DNA from: Schistocerca nitens
Lineage: Eukaryota; Arthropoda; Insecta; Orthoptera; Acrididae
Assembly: GCF_023898315.1 (NCBI RefSeq)
Contig: NC_064616.1
Span: forward strand, 291,489,205 to 291,553,204
Length of the DNA stretch: 64,000 nucleotides
Direction: 5' to 3'
Part shown: piece after piece, positions 45,766 through 58,867 of the stretch
Numbering within the stretch: the stretch's first letter is position 1
Layout of the letters: the number at the start of each line of letters is the position of its first letter
Made by a program: the position numbers and the translations under genes
Notes under the pieces: generated by a model
The model's input: only the letters and a program-made list of their open reading frames with translations
What the model was told of the DNA's origin: nothing
Databases searched by the model: none

Positions 45766-48700
45766 ACATACTGATAAATGAGACCATTTTTGACTACATC
45801 TAGGAATTTCAAAAGCTATGGGCAATTCCTATCTTTTCACATATACACTGCCAAGTTTTCAAGAGCAGTATCAAAGGCAACAATTGTGACTGGCCAGAAA
45901 TATACAGATATAACACTGATAATTGCAAAAACAGGAAACGTTTTATAACCGATAACATAACGTACAACATAGGCAGTTTACAGTACGTTCATAAACCAAC
46001 AACTAAAGTCACAGAAACCAATGCAATATGGCGGAACTGTTGGGAATACTGGAAATATATTTGAAATATGCTTCAAAATGTACAAAGTTACCCCATTTAA
46101 TGTCTGCACTGTTTTTAATGTACTTCCTTAAAATTCGAAGTACATAATCCTCAGTGCATTCACAAAGTTGTATATCTGACCAACTGACAAAATTAATCTA
46201 CCATACAACAAGAACAAAGAAACCTCCTAGTCCATATATGCAGTAGCGCATAATTATACCATAAGCTAGATGTGTCACAATAAAGTTGAGTAAGACACAA
46301 AGTATTAAGTCAATAGCTATAAGAACACCAAAGCTTTTCACAATACAATACACACCTTTTGGTAACATATATGACACCAACAAGAAAGCTCAAAAGTACC
46401 TCACACCACACACTTTCACACATGGACTCATAAACTAGCATCGTCCTTAGTAACTTTAGCCACTGAACGCAAGTAATGGTTTAAAAATAGTTCACTACCA
46501 GCAATATGCAACACTTGATGCATCTATATTGAACACATGTCTTACTTCATGTTGTAGTGACTGAAATGAAGCAGCTAATGAGTCAACTACTTAACAGTGA
46601 AAAGACACGATTAAAAGCTATGAAAATTCTTATCTCATACACAGGATACTCAGGACGGGGTACAGGCAATGCCACATGAAATTTACTGAATCAGTTTTGA
46701 TGGGAGAACTTCAACCACCAGCACTACAGCTGTGAACTTGGCCCAAGTGGCTGTCATCTATTCCCTCTCATGAGTTATTTTTTGTTGCAATACCTTTCCA
46801 CACTGAAGCTGAGGTGCCAACTGGAAGGACATTGTGGTGTTGGATGATGGCAGCTGGCACCTATGAGATGGGCATGCACCTGAAGGTGCACGGTTTCAAA
46901 AAGGTCTCAACAATGTCAGTGATTATGTTGTGAAGTAGCCACTCAATCAATGTAAACATGCCAATAAATATTACTAAATACATTTTTCGTTTCTGTATAG
47001 ACTATAAAAACTTGCTTTCTGGTAGTAACTTGTTTTTACACTATCAGCTTAAGTGAAAGTAAATTACATTCGCTGTGGATCTAATTTACACATATGAACA
47101 CACAAAATACTCCTGAACTTTGTACAGTAGGGTCAGAAAATCAAATGACAGTATAAATTTACTCCATTAGCAACAATGTGCAACGCATGATACATTCACA
47201 ACATACTATGTGACACTTCTTGTTGAGAAATGTTGTAATATAGATATTCACTGTTCACTAAAGGATTACAAACCAAATTATTTAATCTTGAATATGCACA
47301 ATGCATTTACTGACAAACATGACCACTCTTGACTACACATAGGAATTTTAAAAGCTATGGAAAATTACTATCTTTTCACATCTACAATGCTCCAACAATG
47401 CCAACTTCTAAAGAGCAGTATCAAAGGCAACAATTTTGCCTAACCAAAAATATACAGATATATCACTGGTGAGAGCAAATACCCGTCATGTCATTAGACG
47501 TAATGCATTGCACAAGTTACAGGAACTACTAATACTAATATCACACAACATACGTACCTCAAACAAATGTCGTCCTTGGGAAAAGGTACTTCTGACAAAG
47601 GAAATGATTTACATCTAGTACTCCAACTCTGACAATCAACTGGGAATGATGTCATTACCAGTAAATACAAATGAATTTGCCACTAGCCAAACATATCAGA
47701 ATTTTCTTAGTACATGTACTATCTCCTAAACAGCACCCTTCACACATACTAGTTAACATGTGCAAAACTTTCATAACAGAAAAGCAAAGATTACTAATCA
47801 AATACAGAAATGTACACAGTACATACTACTTGAGACTGGTTCTGAAATTACCCTCCATCAAAATGAAAATCTACCTCAAAATAGTAGCATATCCATTACT
47901 ATATTTAAATAGTAAACTTATTTAATTTTCATATAATTTGTTTGTGTGACATCAATCTCAAACAACAATTGCATATCAAACTTAAATAACAATAAGTCTC
48001 ATATACGTACCATGGCTTATTCAATATTATTGTAAGAGAAGGATGTTATGATCTCAGGACTTACAAAGGGATAACAAAAGCACTTCATTTTAGAGCTGCT
48101 CATTTTCCACAACTCTCAAACAATAAGTTCGACTGAATCAGACAAGACAATATAAAACGATCATAAGTCATTTGTGAATCTCCCAGTTTTCTATTCCATG
48201 ACACAGACGTGTGTTGTTAGGGTTTTCAAGATCTGATTTCTTGCATAACATGCTTCAAATCTGCTGCAAAAAATTGCCATTTGGCATTACACATACAATT
48301 TTGATGTTGAAGTACACAACATGAGCACAAGATATGAAGCACTAGTTTCACATGTAATTTATGCTTTGCTTTTCCACAGTACCAGCAGACAGTGTACATG
48401 TCCTTCAGTAGTGACTTTGTACTTGTGCGAATGCCAATTATTCAGTTGCACTAGTTACGGCACAAACATTTCTTTTATCAATATAAAAACAAACAAAAAT
48501 AATTGACACCATTAAAATCACCATCAACAGTATTTTCTTATTTTATTTACGTGGTGTTCCGTACTATGTATATTTCTGTATTTGATTAGTAATCTGTGCT
48601 TTTCTTTTATGATAGTTATGTACATTTTAACTAGTGTGCGGGTGAAGGGTGCTGTTCAGGGGATAGTACATGTATTAAGAAAAACAACATATGATTTGTT

Positions 48701-50142
48701 AATGGCACATTGATTTGTACTTACTGGTAATAACATCATTCCCAGTTGATCTTCAGAGTTGAAGTACCAGGTGTACAAAATGGTCTTTGTCAGAAGTATT
48801 TGTAGTCCATGGGAAAAGGTACTTCTGACAAAGACCATGGTGTACACCTGGTACTTCAACTCGGGCGATCAACTGGGAATGATGTCATTACCTGTAAATA
48901 CACATCAATGTGCCATTAGCAAAAATATGAGAAGAATCTTACTAAATGTGCTATCCCCCAAAATAGAACACTTCACTTGCACACTAGTTAACATGTGCAT
49001 AACTTTCATAACAGAAATGCACAGATTACTAATCAGATACAGAAATATACAGAGTAGAGACTAGATGAGAGTGGTTCTGAAATTACACTCCATCTATTAT
49101 GAAAATCTACCCCGAAACAGTAGCACCCTCCATTACTAGATTTACAGAGTAAACTTATTTCCTTTTCGTATCTTTTCTTTTAGCTACATCAAGCTCAAAC
49201 AACAACTGTGTGTCAAACGTAACGTAAACAAGAGTAAGATCCACATACCTACCATGCCTTATTCAACATTAGTGTAAGAGAAGGATGTTATGGCCTCAGG
49301 ACTTACAAAGAGATAACAATGCCACTTTCTTTTACATGTTGCTGATTTTCCACAGCAGTCAAACAATAACTTCGATAAAAGCAGATAATACAATATAAAA
49401 TGATCATAAGTGATTTGTGAATCTCACAGTTTTCTAAACCATGAAAAAAATGTTATTACTTACTGACTAAATGTATATGACACCACATTAAAACAAAAAA
49501 AAATTAATACTGAAAATACTCCTCCAACTGAGCAATCATCATACAAGATCTCAACGAAAACAAAAAGCAGCACAGGAAATGATTTACAATTGATAATATA
49601 ACATGAAATGTAGACTGTTTATAGTATGTTCATAATCCAACAAATAAAGTCCTAAAAACGAGTGCAACATGGGAGAACTGTTGGCAATACTGACAACATA
49701 TTTGAAATATGCTTCAAAATGTACTCAGTTGCCCCATTTATTGTCTGCACTGTGTTTCATGCACTTCCTTAAAATTCGGAGTACATTACCTTCAATACAT
49801 CCACAAAGTTGTATATCTAACCAAATGACAAAATTAATACACTATATAACAAGAACAAAGAAACCTCCCTGTCCATATATGCACTTGTGCATAATTATAC
49901 CATAAGCTTGATGTCTGGCAATACAGCTGAGTAAGACACAAAGGGTTAACTCATTAGCTATGAGAACACAAAGGCTTTTCACAATACACACACACCTTTT
50001 GGTAACATTTATGATACCAACGAGAAATCTATTTCCAGTAACTCAAAAGTACCTCACTCCATACACTTTCACAATAAAGTGTTATTGCATCATATCAACA
50101 GTTATAACCTCCTTCCAATATAGAACTGTGAGTACCTTATGG
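45766..50142 (+). repeat. Array II, rearranged older copies
   Basis: Array landmarks return at 45766 (TGATAAATGAGACCATTTTT and CTAGGAATTT). A copy starting there is internally deleted near 45925. A further copy carries the ORF-region landmark at 47578, then 48561-49058 is an inverted duplication, and a forward copy continues to 50142. None of these copies keeps the 158-codon frame seen in the young units. They differ from the young copies by about 10% or more by eye. Confidence 0.75.
48561..49058. repeat. Inverted duplication (palindrome) inside Array II
   Basis: The arms at 48561-48798 and 48820-49058 are reverse complements with some mismatches. Near the centre, GGTCTTTGTCAGAAGTA is mirrored by TACTTCTGACAAAGACC. 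The loop is about 21 bp (48799-48819). Two frames on opposite strands begin with the same MKYQVY, as expected from the symmetry. Confidence 0.9.
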
Positions 50143-53100
50143 CAACCAACAACATCAAAACTGAAGCTGTCAGTACAATGTAACAGAGACTTTGCAACAC
50201 TTTCAAGGTATTTCTATTAATTGAAAGTGTACAATGTGATAGTCAGAAAGGATAACTGCAGGCAATACTTAACAGATACATACCCAAAAAAATGAGAAGG
50301 CCTATACTCTGTGTAGACACTATAAAAATGTATTTCAAATTTCTGCTGAGGTTAATGTGAATTTCATCGCGCTATGGAAGTAACAGCTACACATCGACTC
50401 ATCAACTAACCTTGTCCTCAGTAACTTTAGGCACTGAACACAAATAATGGTTTAAAACTAGTTCATTACCAGCAATATTCAACTCAGGGTGCATCTATAT
50501 TGTAACATTTCATACCTCATCTTGTAATGATTGACAACAAGCAGATAATGAATCCACTAGATAACTGGACAAAGCCACAATTAAAGGCTACAAAAATTCT
50601 TATCTTGCACACAAGATTCTCAGGACACTGCAGAGCCAATGCCACATGAAATTCCCCAAATCAGTTTGGATGGCAGAAGCTCAACCGCCTGCAGTACAGC
50701 TGTGAACTTGGCCTGAGTGGCTGTCATCTGTACCATCTCATGAATTCTTTTTTAGTGCAATACATCTCCACAATGAAGAAGAGGTGCCAACAGAAACAAT
50801 GTTGTGGTGTTTGATGTTGGCAGCTGGCTCCTATGAGATGAGCATGCAAATGAAGGTGCACTGTTTCAAAAATGTCTCAACAATGTTGGTGACTATGTTG
50901 TGAAGTAGCCACTCAATCAATGTAAGTATTCCAATAAATATTTCTAAATACATTTTTCCTTTCTTTATAGGCCATAAAACTTGCTTTCTGGTTGCAACTT
51001 GTATTTACACTATCAGCTGAAATGAAAGTGAATTACATTCCCTGTGGGTGTAATTTACACATATTAATACCTAAAATATTCCTGCACTCTGTAACAGTAG
51101 GCACAGAAAATGAAATGGTATTATAAATATACTCCATTAGCAACAAGGAGCAACCAATGCTACATCCACAACATGCCATACGACACTTCTTGTTGAGAAT
51201 GTTCCTATATGCATACCCATGTTCTCAATAAGATTACAAAACAAAACAATTTAATCTTAGATATGCAAAACTCAATTACTGACAAATGACACTTCTTTTT
51301 GACTACACATAGGAATTTTAAAAGCTATGGAACATTACTATCTGTTCACATCTACGTTGTTCCAATGATGCCAACTTCTCAAGAGCAGTATCAAAGGCAA
51401 CAATTGTGCCTAACCAAAAATATACATATATAACACTGGTGAGTGCAAATACCCCTTACATCATAAAATTCAATGCTCTGCACAAGTTACAGCAACTACT
51501 AATACTAATATCACACAACATACCTACCTCAAACATTTGTCATCTGTGGGAAAAGGTACTTCTGACAAAGACCATGATGTACACCTGGTACTTCAACTCT
51601 GACATCCAACTGGGAATGATGTTACTACCTGTAAATACAAATCAATGTGCCATTAACAAAACATATGAGATTTTTCTTGGTACATATACTATCCCTGGAA
51701 CAGCACACTTCACTCACACACTAGTTAACATGTGCATAACTTTCATAAAAGAAAAGCACAGATTACTAATCAAATACAAAAATATACAGAGTACAGACTA
51801 CATGAGAGTGACTCTGAACTTACCCTCCATCAATTATGAAGATCTACCCCTAAAGAGTAGCAACGTCCATTGCTATATTTAAATAGGAAACTTATTTAAT
51901 TCTCATATCAATTCTTCTTGCTATGTCAATCTTACTTCACAACTGTGTGATAAACTTAACTTAATAACAGTAAGTCCCATATTCCTACCATGCCTTATTC
52001 AACATTAGTGTAAGAGAAGGATGTTATGATCTCAGGAGTTACAAAGCGATAATAAAGCCAGTTTCTTTTAGTGCTGCTCATTTTCCACAACTCTCTAACA
52101 ATAATTTCGATTGAAGCAGACAATAAAATATAAAATGATCATAAGTGATTTGTGAATCTCACAGTTTTCTTTTCCATGAATAATTTGTCCAATCTTAGGA
52201 CTTACAAGATCTGTTTGTAAAATTCATTGGGTAACATGCTTCAAATCTGCTGCCAACAACTGGCCTTTGGTATTACAAATATAATTTTGATGTTGAAGTA
52301 GATGAGATGAGCATAAGATCTGATGCACTAGTTTCACATGTAACTTATGCTTTGCTATTCCACAGTGCAAACAGGCAGTGTACATGACTTTCAGAACTGT
52401 CTTTGTACTTGTGGGGATGCCAATTATTCAGTTGCAGTAGTTACGACAGTAACATTTCTTTTCTCAATATACAAATCAAACAAAAATACTTGCAGCCATT
52501 GAAAACACCATCAATAGTATTTTCTTTACTTTGTGTGCTATTCTCTAGTACTAACATAATAAAATAAAAGGTACTCATTCTTGATGCAGAGCCAAACTTG
52601 ATTACACAACAGTCCACTAACTTTCAAACCCAAGGAATTCACTCCTGGCTAGATGTGGTAAGAATTCAACTGCATGCCACAGTGTGCCAATGGCCTTACC
52701 ACATTGGGAACACCAGTTCTTGCCAGGTCACCAATGTTTAGCATTGTGGACCTTGGCCACTACTTGGATGGGTGACTGACCACATCTGTTCAGTGCTCTT
52801 GGCCAATGGGTTGCACCCTGCCATTGAGATGAATGAAGGGAGGTACTTCAATTAGAACTACATGCTGTGGTTTCATAACTTGATAACTGGTGGGGCAGCA
52901 GTTTGCTCACCACTTACTCCTACATTTCACCTTTACCGAAAATTATAAACTGAGGATGATACAGCAGTCAGTTGATACCAGTGATCCTCCAAAGACTGTT
53001 TCAATGGAGTTTGGTTTTTGTACATTATTGCATATCATTTTTTACAACAGTTCACGTCATTAAGAAACTATAGATATTTGAATGACAATTTCTTGCTCAC

Positions 53101-53799
53101 AGTCACATATCTGTGTTTTTACCTTATTGCTTAGCTACTAACTGTATATGACTCTACATTATAACAAAAAAATTAATATTGAAAATCATGACTACTAAAA
53201 CTGAGCAGTCATCATATAAGATCTCACCAAAAACATAAACAAGCACAGGAATTGATTTGCAATTGATCACATAACATAAAATGTAGACTGTTTATAGTAT
53301 GTTCATAAACCAACAATTACAGTCCCAAAAACCAGTGCAATATGGCAGAACTGTTGGGAATACTGATAACATATTTGAAATATGCTTCAAAATGTACTCA
53401 GTTGCCCCATTTAATGTCTGCACTGTGTTTCATGCACTTCCTTAAAATTCGGAGTACATTACCTTCAGTGCATTCACAAAGTTGTATATCTGACCAAATG
53501 ACAAAATTAATACACTATATAACAAGAACAAAGACTCCTCCCTGTATATATAGGCACTTGTATATAACTATACCATAAGCCAGATGTCTGGCAATAAAGT
53601 TGAGTAAGACACAAAGTGTTAAGTCAATAGCTATAAGAACACCAAGGCTTTTCACAATACAATACACACCTTTTGGTAACATATATGATACCAACAAGAA
53701 ACCTATTTCCAGAAGCTCAAAACTACCTCACACCACACACTTTCACAGTAAACTGTTATTCTAACAAATCAACAATTTATAACTGTGATTTCCTTATGG
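50143..53799 (+). repeat. Array II unit A1, 3,657 bp
   Basis: From ACCAACAACATCAAAACTGA at 50143 the sequence recurs at 53800 almost base for base, an offset of 3,657 bp. To the left of this point the similarity drops, so it marks a duplication breakpoint. The unit includes a 158-codon frame (51406-51882), a complete 5S-derived SINE (52676-53020) and an intron-like GTAAGT...CTTTATAG stretch near 50921-50970. No function is assigned. Confidence 0.9.
52676..53020 (+). repeat. 5S rRNA-derived SINE, full length within unit A1
   Basis: The head (about 52688-52786) follows 5S rRNA: GGCCTTACCACATTGGGAAC, then CCAGTTCTTGCC, GGTCACCAATGTTTAGCATT, and TACTTGGATGGGTGAC, which is identical to the box-C region of animal 5S genes. 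The body continues with GGCCAATGGGTTGCACC, GAGGTACTTCAATTAGAAC and GGAGTTTGGTTTTT. It is too diverged and too fused to be a 5S gene. From memory it matches a SINE common in grasshoppers. Confidence 0.8.
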
Positions 53800-56446
53800 T
53801 AACCAACAACATCAAAACTGAAGCTGTCAGTACAATGTAACAGAGACTTTGCAACACTTTCAAGGTATTTCTATTAATTGAAAGTGTACAATGTGATAGT
53901 CAGAAAGGATAACTGCAGGCAATACTTAACAGATACATACCCAAAAAAATGAGAAGGCCTATACTCTGTGTAGACACTATAAAAATGTATTTCAAATTTC
54001 TGCTGAGGTTAATGTGAATTTCATCGCGCTATGGAAGTAACAGCTACACATCGACTCATCAACTAACCTTGTCCTCAGTAACTTTAGGCACTGAACACAA
54101 ATAATGGTTTAAAACTAGTTCATTACCAGCAATATTCAACTCAGGGTGCATCTATATTGTAACATTTCATACCTCATCTTGTAATGATTGACAACAAGCA
54201 GATAATGAATCCACTAGATAACTGGACAAAGCCACAATTAAAGGCTACAAAAATTCTTATCTTGCACACAAGATTCTCAGGACACTGCAGAGCCAATGCC
54301 ACATGAAATTCCCCAAATCAGTTTGGATGGCAGAAGCTCAACCGCCTGCAGTACAGCTGTGAACTTGGCCTGAGTGGCTGTCATCTGTACCATCTCATGA
54401 ATTCTTTTTTAGTGCAATACATCTCCACAATGAAGAAGAGGTGCCAACAGAAACAATGTTGTGGTGTTTGATGTTGGCAGCTGGCTCCTATGAGATGAGC
54501 ATGCAACTGAAGGTGCACTGTTTCAAAAATGTCTCAACAATGTTGGTGACTATGTTGTGAAGTAGCCACTCAATCAATGTAAGTATTCCAATAAATATTT
54601 CTAAATACATTTTTCCTTTCTTTATAGGCCATAAAACTTGCTTTCTGGTTGCAACTTGTATTTACACTATCAGCTGAAATGAAAGTGAATTACATTCCCT
54701 GTGGGTGTAATTTACACATATTAATACCTAAAATATTCCTGCACTCTGTAACAGTAGGCACAGAAAATGAAATGGTATTATAAATATACTCCATTAGCAA
54801 CAAGGAGCAACCTATGCTACATCCACAACATGCCATACGACACTTCTTGTTGAGAATGTTCCTATATGCATACCCATGTTCTCAATAAGATTACAAAACA
54901 AAACAATTTAATCTTAGATATGCAAAACTCAATTACTGACAAATGACACTTCTTTTTGACTACACATAGGAATTTTAAAAGCTATGGAACATTACTATCT
55001 GTTCACATCTACGTTGCTCCAACGATGCCAACTTCTCAAGAGCATTATCAAAGGCAACAATTGTGCCTAACCAAAAATATACAGATATAACACTGGTGAG
55101 TGCAAATACCCCTCACATCATAAAATGCAATGCTCTGCACAAGTTACAGCAACTACTAATACTAATATCACACAACATACCTACCTCAAACATTTGTCAT
55201 CTGTGGGAAAAGGTACTTCTGACAAAGACCATGATGTACACCTGGTACTTCAACTCTGACATCCAACTGGGAATGATGTTACTACCTGTAAATACAAATC
55301 AATGTGCCATTAACAAAACATATGAGATTTTTCTTGGTACATATACTATCCCTGGAACAGCACACTTCACTCACACACTAGTTAACATGTGCATAACTTT
55401 CATAAAAGAAAAGCACAGATTACTAATCAAATACAAAAATATACAGAGTACAGACTACATGAGAGTGACTCTGAACTTACCCTCCATCAATTATGAAGAT
55501 CTACCCCTAAAGAGTAGCAACGTCCATTGCTATATTTAAATAGGAAACTTATTTAATTCTCATATCAATTCTTCTTGCTATGTCAATCTTACTTCACAAC
55601 TGTGTAATAAACTTAACTTAATAACAGTAAGTCCCATATTCCTACCATGCCTTATTCAACATTAGTGTAAGAGAAGGATGTTATGATCTCAGGAGTTACA
55701 AAGCGATAATAAAGCCACTTTCTTTTAGTGCTGCTCATTTTCCACAACTCTCTAACAATAATTTCGATTGAAGCAGATAATAAAATATAAAATGATCATA
55801 AGTGATTTGTGAATCTCACAGTTTTCTTTTCCATGAATAATTTGTCCAATCTTAGGACTTACAAGATCTGTTTGTAAAATTCATTGGGTAACATGCTTCA
55901 AATCTGCTGCCAACAACTGGCCTTTGGTATTACAAATATAATTTTGATGTTGAAGTAGATGAGATGAGCATAAGATCTGATGCACTAGTTTCACATGTAA
56001 CTTATGCTTTGCTTTTCCACAGTGCAAACAGGCAGTGTACATGACTTTCAGAACTGTCTTTGTACTTGTGGGAATGCCAATTATTCAGTTGCAGTAGTTA
56101 CGACAGTAACATTTCTTTTCTCAATATACAAATCAAACAAAAATACTTGCAGCCATTGAAAACACCATCAATAGTATTTTCTTTACTTTGTGTGCTATTC
56201 TCTAGTACTAACATAATAAAATAAAAGGTACTCATTCTTGATGCAGAGCCAAACTTGATTACACAACAGTCCACTAACTTTCAAACCCAAGGAATTCACT
56301 CCTGGCTAGATGTGGTAAGAATTCAACTGCATGCCACAGTGTGCCAATGGCCTTACCACATTGGGAACACCAGTTCTTGCCAGGTCACCAATGTTTAGCA
56401 TTGTGGACCTTGGCCACTACTTGGATGGGTGACTGACCACATCTGT
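53800..56446 (+). repeat. Array II unit A2, ending at the deletion junction
   Basis: Nearly identical to A1 up to the SINE head, then cut at 56446 after CTGACCACATCTGTT. The 158-codon frame is at 55063-55539. The SINE head (56333-56446) is kept, but its body and the next 1.2 kb of the unit are absent. Confidence 0.9.
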
Positions 56447-58867
56447 TTTTCGTCGCCCTATGGAAGTAACAGCTACACATCAACTAACCTTGTCCTCAGT
56501 AACTTTAGGCACTGAACACAAATAATGGTTTAAAACTAGTTCATTACCGGCAATATTCAACTCAGGATGCATCTAAATTGTAACATTTCATACCTCATCT
56601 TGTAATGATTGAAAACAAGCAGATAATGAGTCCACTAGATAACTGGGCAAAGCCACAATTAAAGGCTACAAAAATTCTTATCTTGCACACAAGATTCTCA
56701 GGACACCGCAGAGCCAATGCCACATGAAATTCCCCAAATCAGTTTGGATGGCAGAAGCTCAACCACCTGCACTACAGCTGTGAACTTGGCCTGAGTGGCT
56801 GTCATCTGTACCATCTCATGAATTCTTTTTTAGTGCAATACATCTCCACAATGAAGATGAGGTGCCAACAGAAACAACTTTGTGGTGTTGGATGTTGGCG
56901 GCTGGCTCCTATGAGATGAGCATGCAACTGAAGGTGCACTGTTTCAAAAATGTCTCAACAATGTTGGTGACTATGTTGTGAAGTAGCCACTCAATCAATG
57001 TAAGTATTCCAATAAATATTTCTAAATACATTTTTCCTTTCTTTATAGGCCATAAAACTTGCTTTCTGGTTGCAACTTGTATTTACACTATCAGCTGAAA
57101 TGAAAGTGAATTACATTCCCTGTGGGTGTAATTTACACATATTAATACCTAAAATATTCCTGCACTCTGTAACAGTAGGCTCAGAAAATGAAATGGTATT
57201 ATAAATATAGTCCGTTAGCAACAAGGAGCAACCTATGCTACATCCACAACATGCCATACGACACTTCTTGTTGAGAATGTTCCTATATGCATACCCATGT
57301 TCTCAATAAGATTACAAAACAAAACAATTTAATCTTGGATATGCAAAACTCAATTACTGACAAATGACACTTCTTTTTGACTACACATAGGAATTTTAAA
57401 AGCTATGGAACATTACTATCTGTTCACATCTACGTTGTTCCAATGATGCCAACTTCTCAAGAGCAGTATCAAAGGCAACAATTGTGCCTAACCAAAAATA
57501 TACATATATAACACTGGTGAGTGCAAATACCCCTTACATCATAAAATTCAATGCTCTGCACAAGTTACAGCAACTACTAATACTAATATCACACAACATA
57601 CCTACCTCAAACATTTGTCATCTGTGGGAAAAGGTACTTCTGACAAAGACCATGATGTACACCTGGTACTTCAACTCTGACAATCAACTGGGAATGATGT
57701 TATTACCTGTAAATACAAATCAATGTGCCATTAACAAAACATATGAGATTTTTCTTGGTACATATACTATCCCTGGAACAGCACACTTCACTCACACACT
57801 AGTTAACATGTGCATAACTTTCATAAAAGAAAAGCACAGATTACTAATCAAATACAGAAATATGCAGAGTACAGACTACATGAGAGTGACTCTGAACTTA
57901 CCCTCCATCAATTATGAAGATCTACCCCTAAAGAGTAGCAACGTCCATTGCTATATTTAAATAGGAAACTTATTTAATTCTCATATCAATTCTTCTTGCT
58001 ATGTCAATCTTACTTCACAACTGTGTAATAAACTTAACTTAATAACAGTAAGTCCCATATTCCTACCATGCCTTATTCAACATTAGTGTAAGAGAAGGAT
58101 GTTATGATCTCAGGAGTTACAAAGCGATAATAAAGCCAGTTTCTTTTAGTGCTGCTCATTTTCCACAACTCTCTAACAATAATTTCGATTGAAGCAGACA
58201 ATAAAATATAAAATGATCATAAGTGATTTGTGAATCTCACAGTTTTCTTTTCCATGAATAATTTGTCCAATCTTAAGACTTACAAGATCTGTTTGTAAAA
58301 TTCATTGGGTAACATGCTTCAAATCTGCTGCCAACAACTGGCCTTTGGTATTACAAATATAATTTTGATGTTGAAGTAGATGAGATGAGCATAAGATCTG
58401 ATGCACTAGTTTCACATGTAACTTATGCTTTGCTATTCCACAGTGCAAACAGGCAGTGTACATGACTTTCAGAACTGTCTTTGTACTTGTGGGAATGCCA
58501 ATTATTCAGTTGCAGTAGTTACGACAGTAACATTTCTTTTCTCAATATACAAATCAAACAAAAATACTTGCAGCCATTGAAAACACCATCAATAGTATTT
58601 TCTTTACTTTGTGTGCTATTCTCTAGTACTAACATAATAAAATAAAAGGTACTCATTCTTGATGCAGAGCCAAACTTGATTACACAACAGTCCACTAACT
58701 TTCAAACCCAAGGAATTCACTCCTGGCTAGATGTGGTAAGAATTCAACTGCATGCCACAGTGTGCCAATGGCCTTACCACATTGGGAACACCAGTTCTTG
58801 CCAGGTCACCAATGTTTAGCATTGTGGACCTTGGCCACTACTTGGATGGGTGACTGACCACATCTGT
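56447..58867 (+). repeat. Array II short unit U1, 2,421 bp
   Basis: It starts TTTCGTCGCCCTATGG, equivalent to TTTCATCGCGCTATGG at 54019, and ends with a SINE head (58754-58867). Compared with A1 it lacks 1,236 bp. It contains a 158-codon frame (57484-57960) and an intron-like segment (57000-57048). It differs from U2 and U3 at a small number of sites. Confidence 0.95.

Noticed and set aside
52688-52786. Functional 5S rRNA gene
   Set aside because: The 3' half of 5S is recognisable, but many positions differ and the sequence runs into a SINE body. It is 5S-derived, not a 5S gene.
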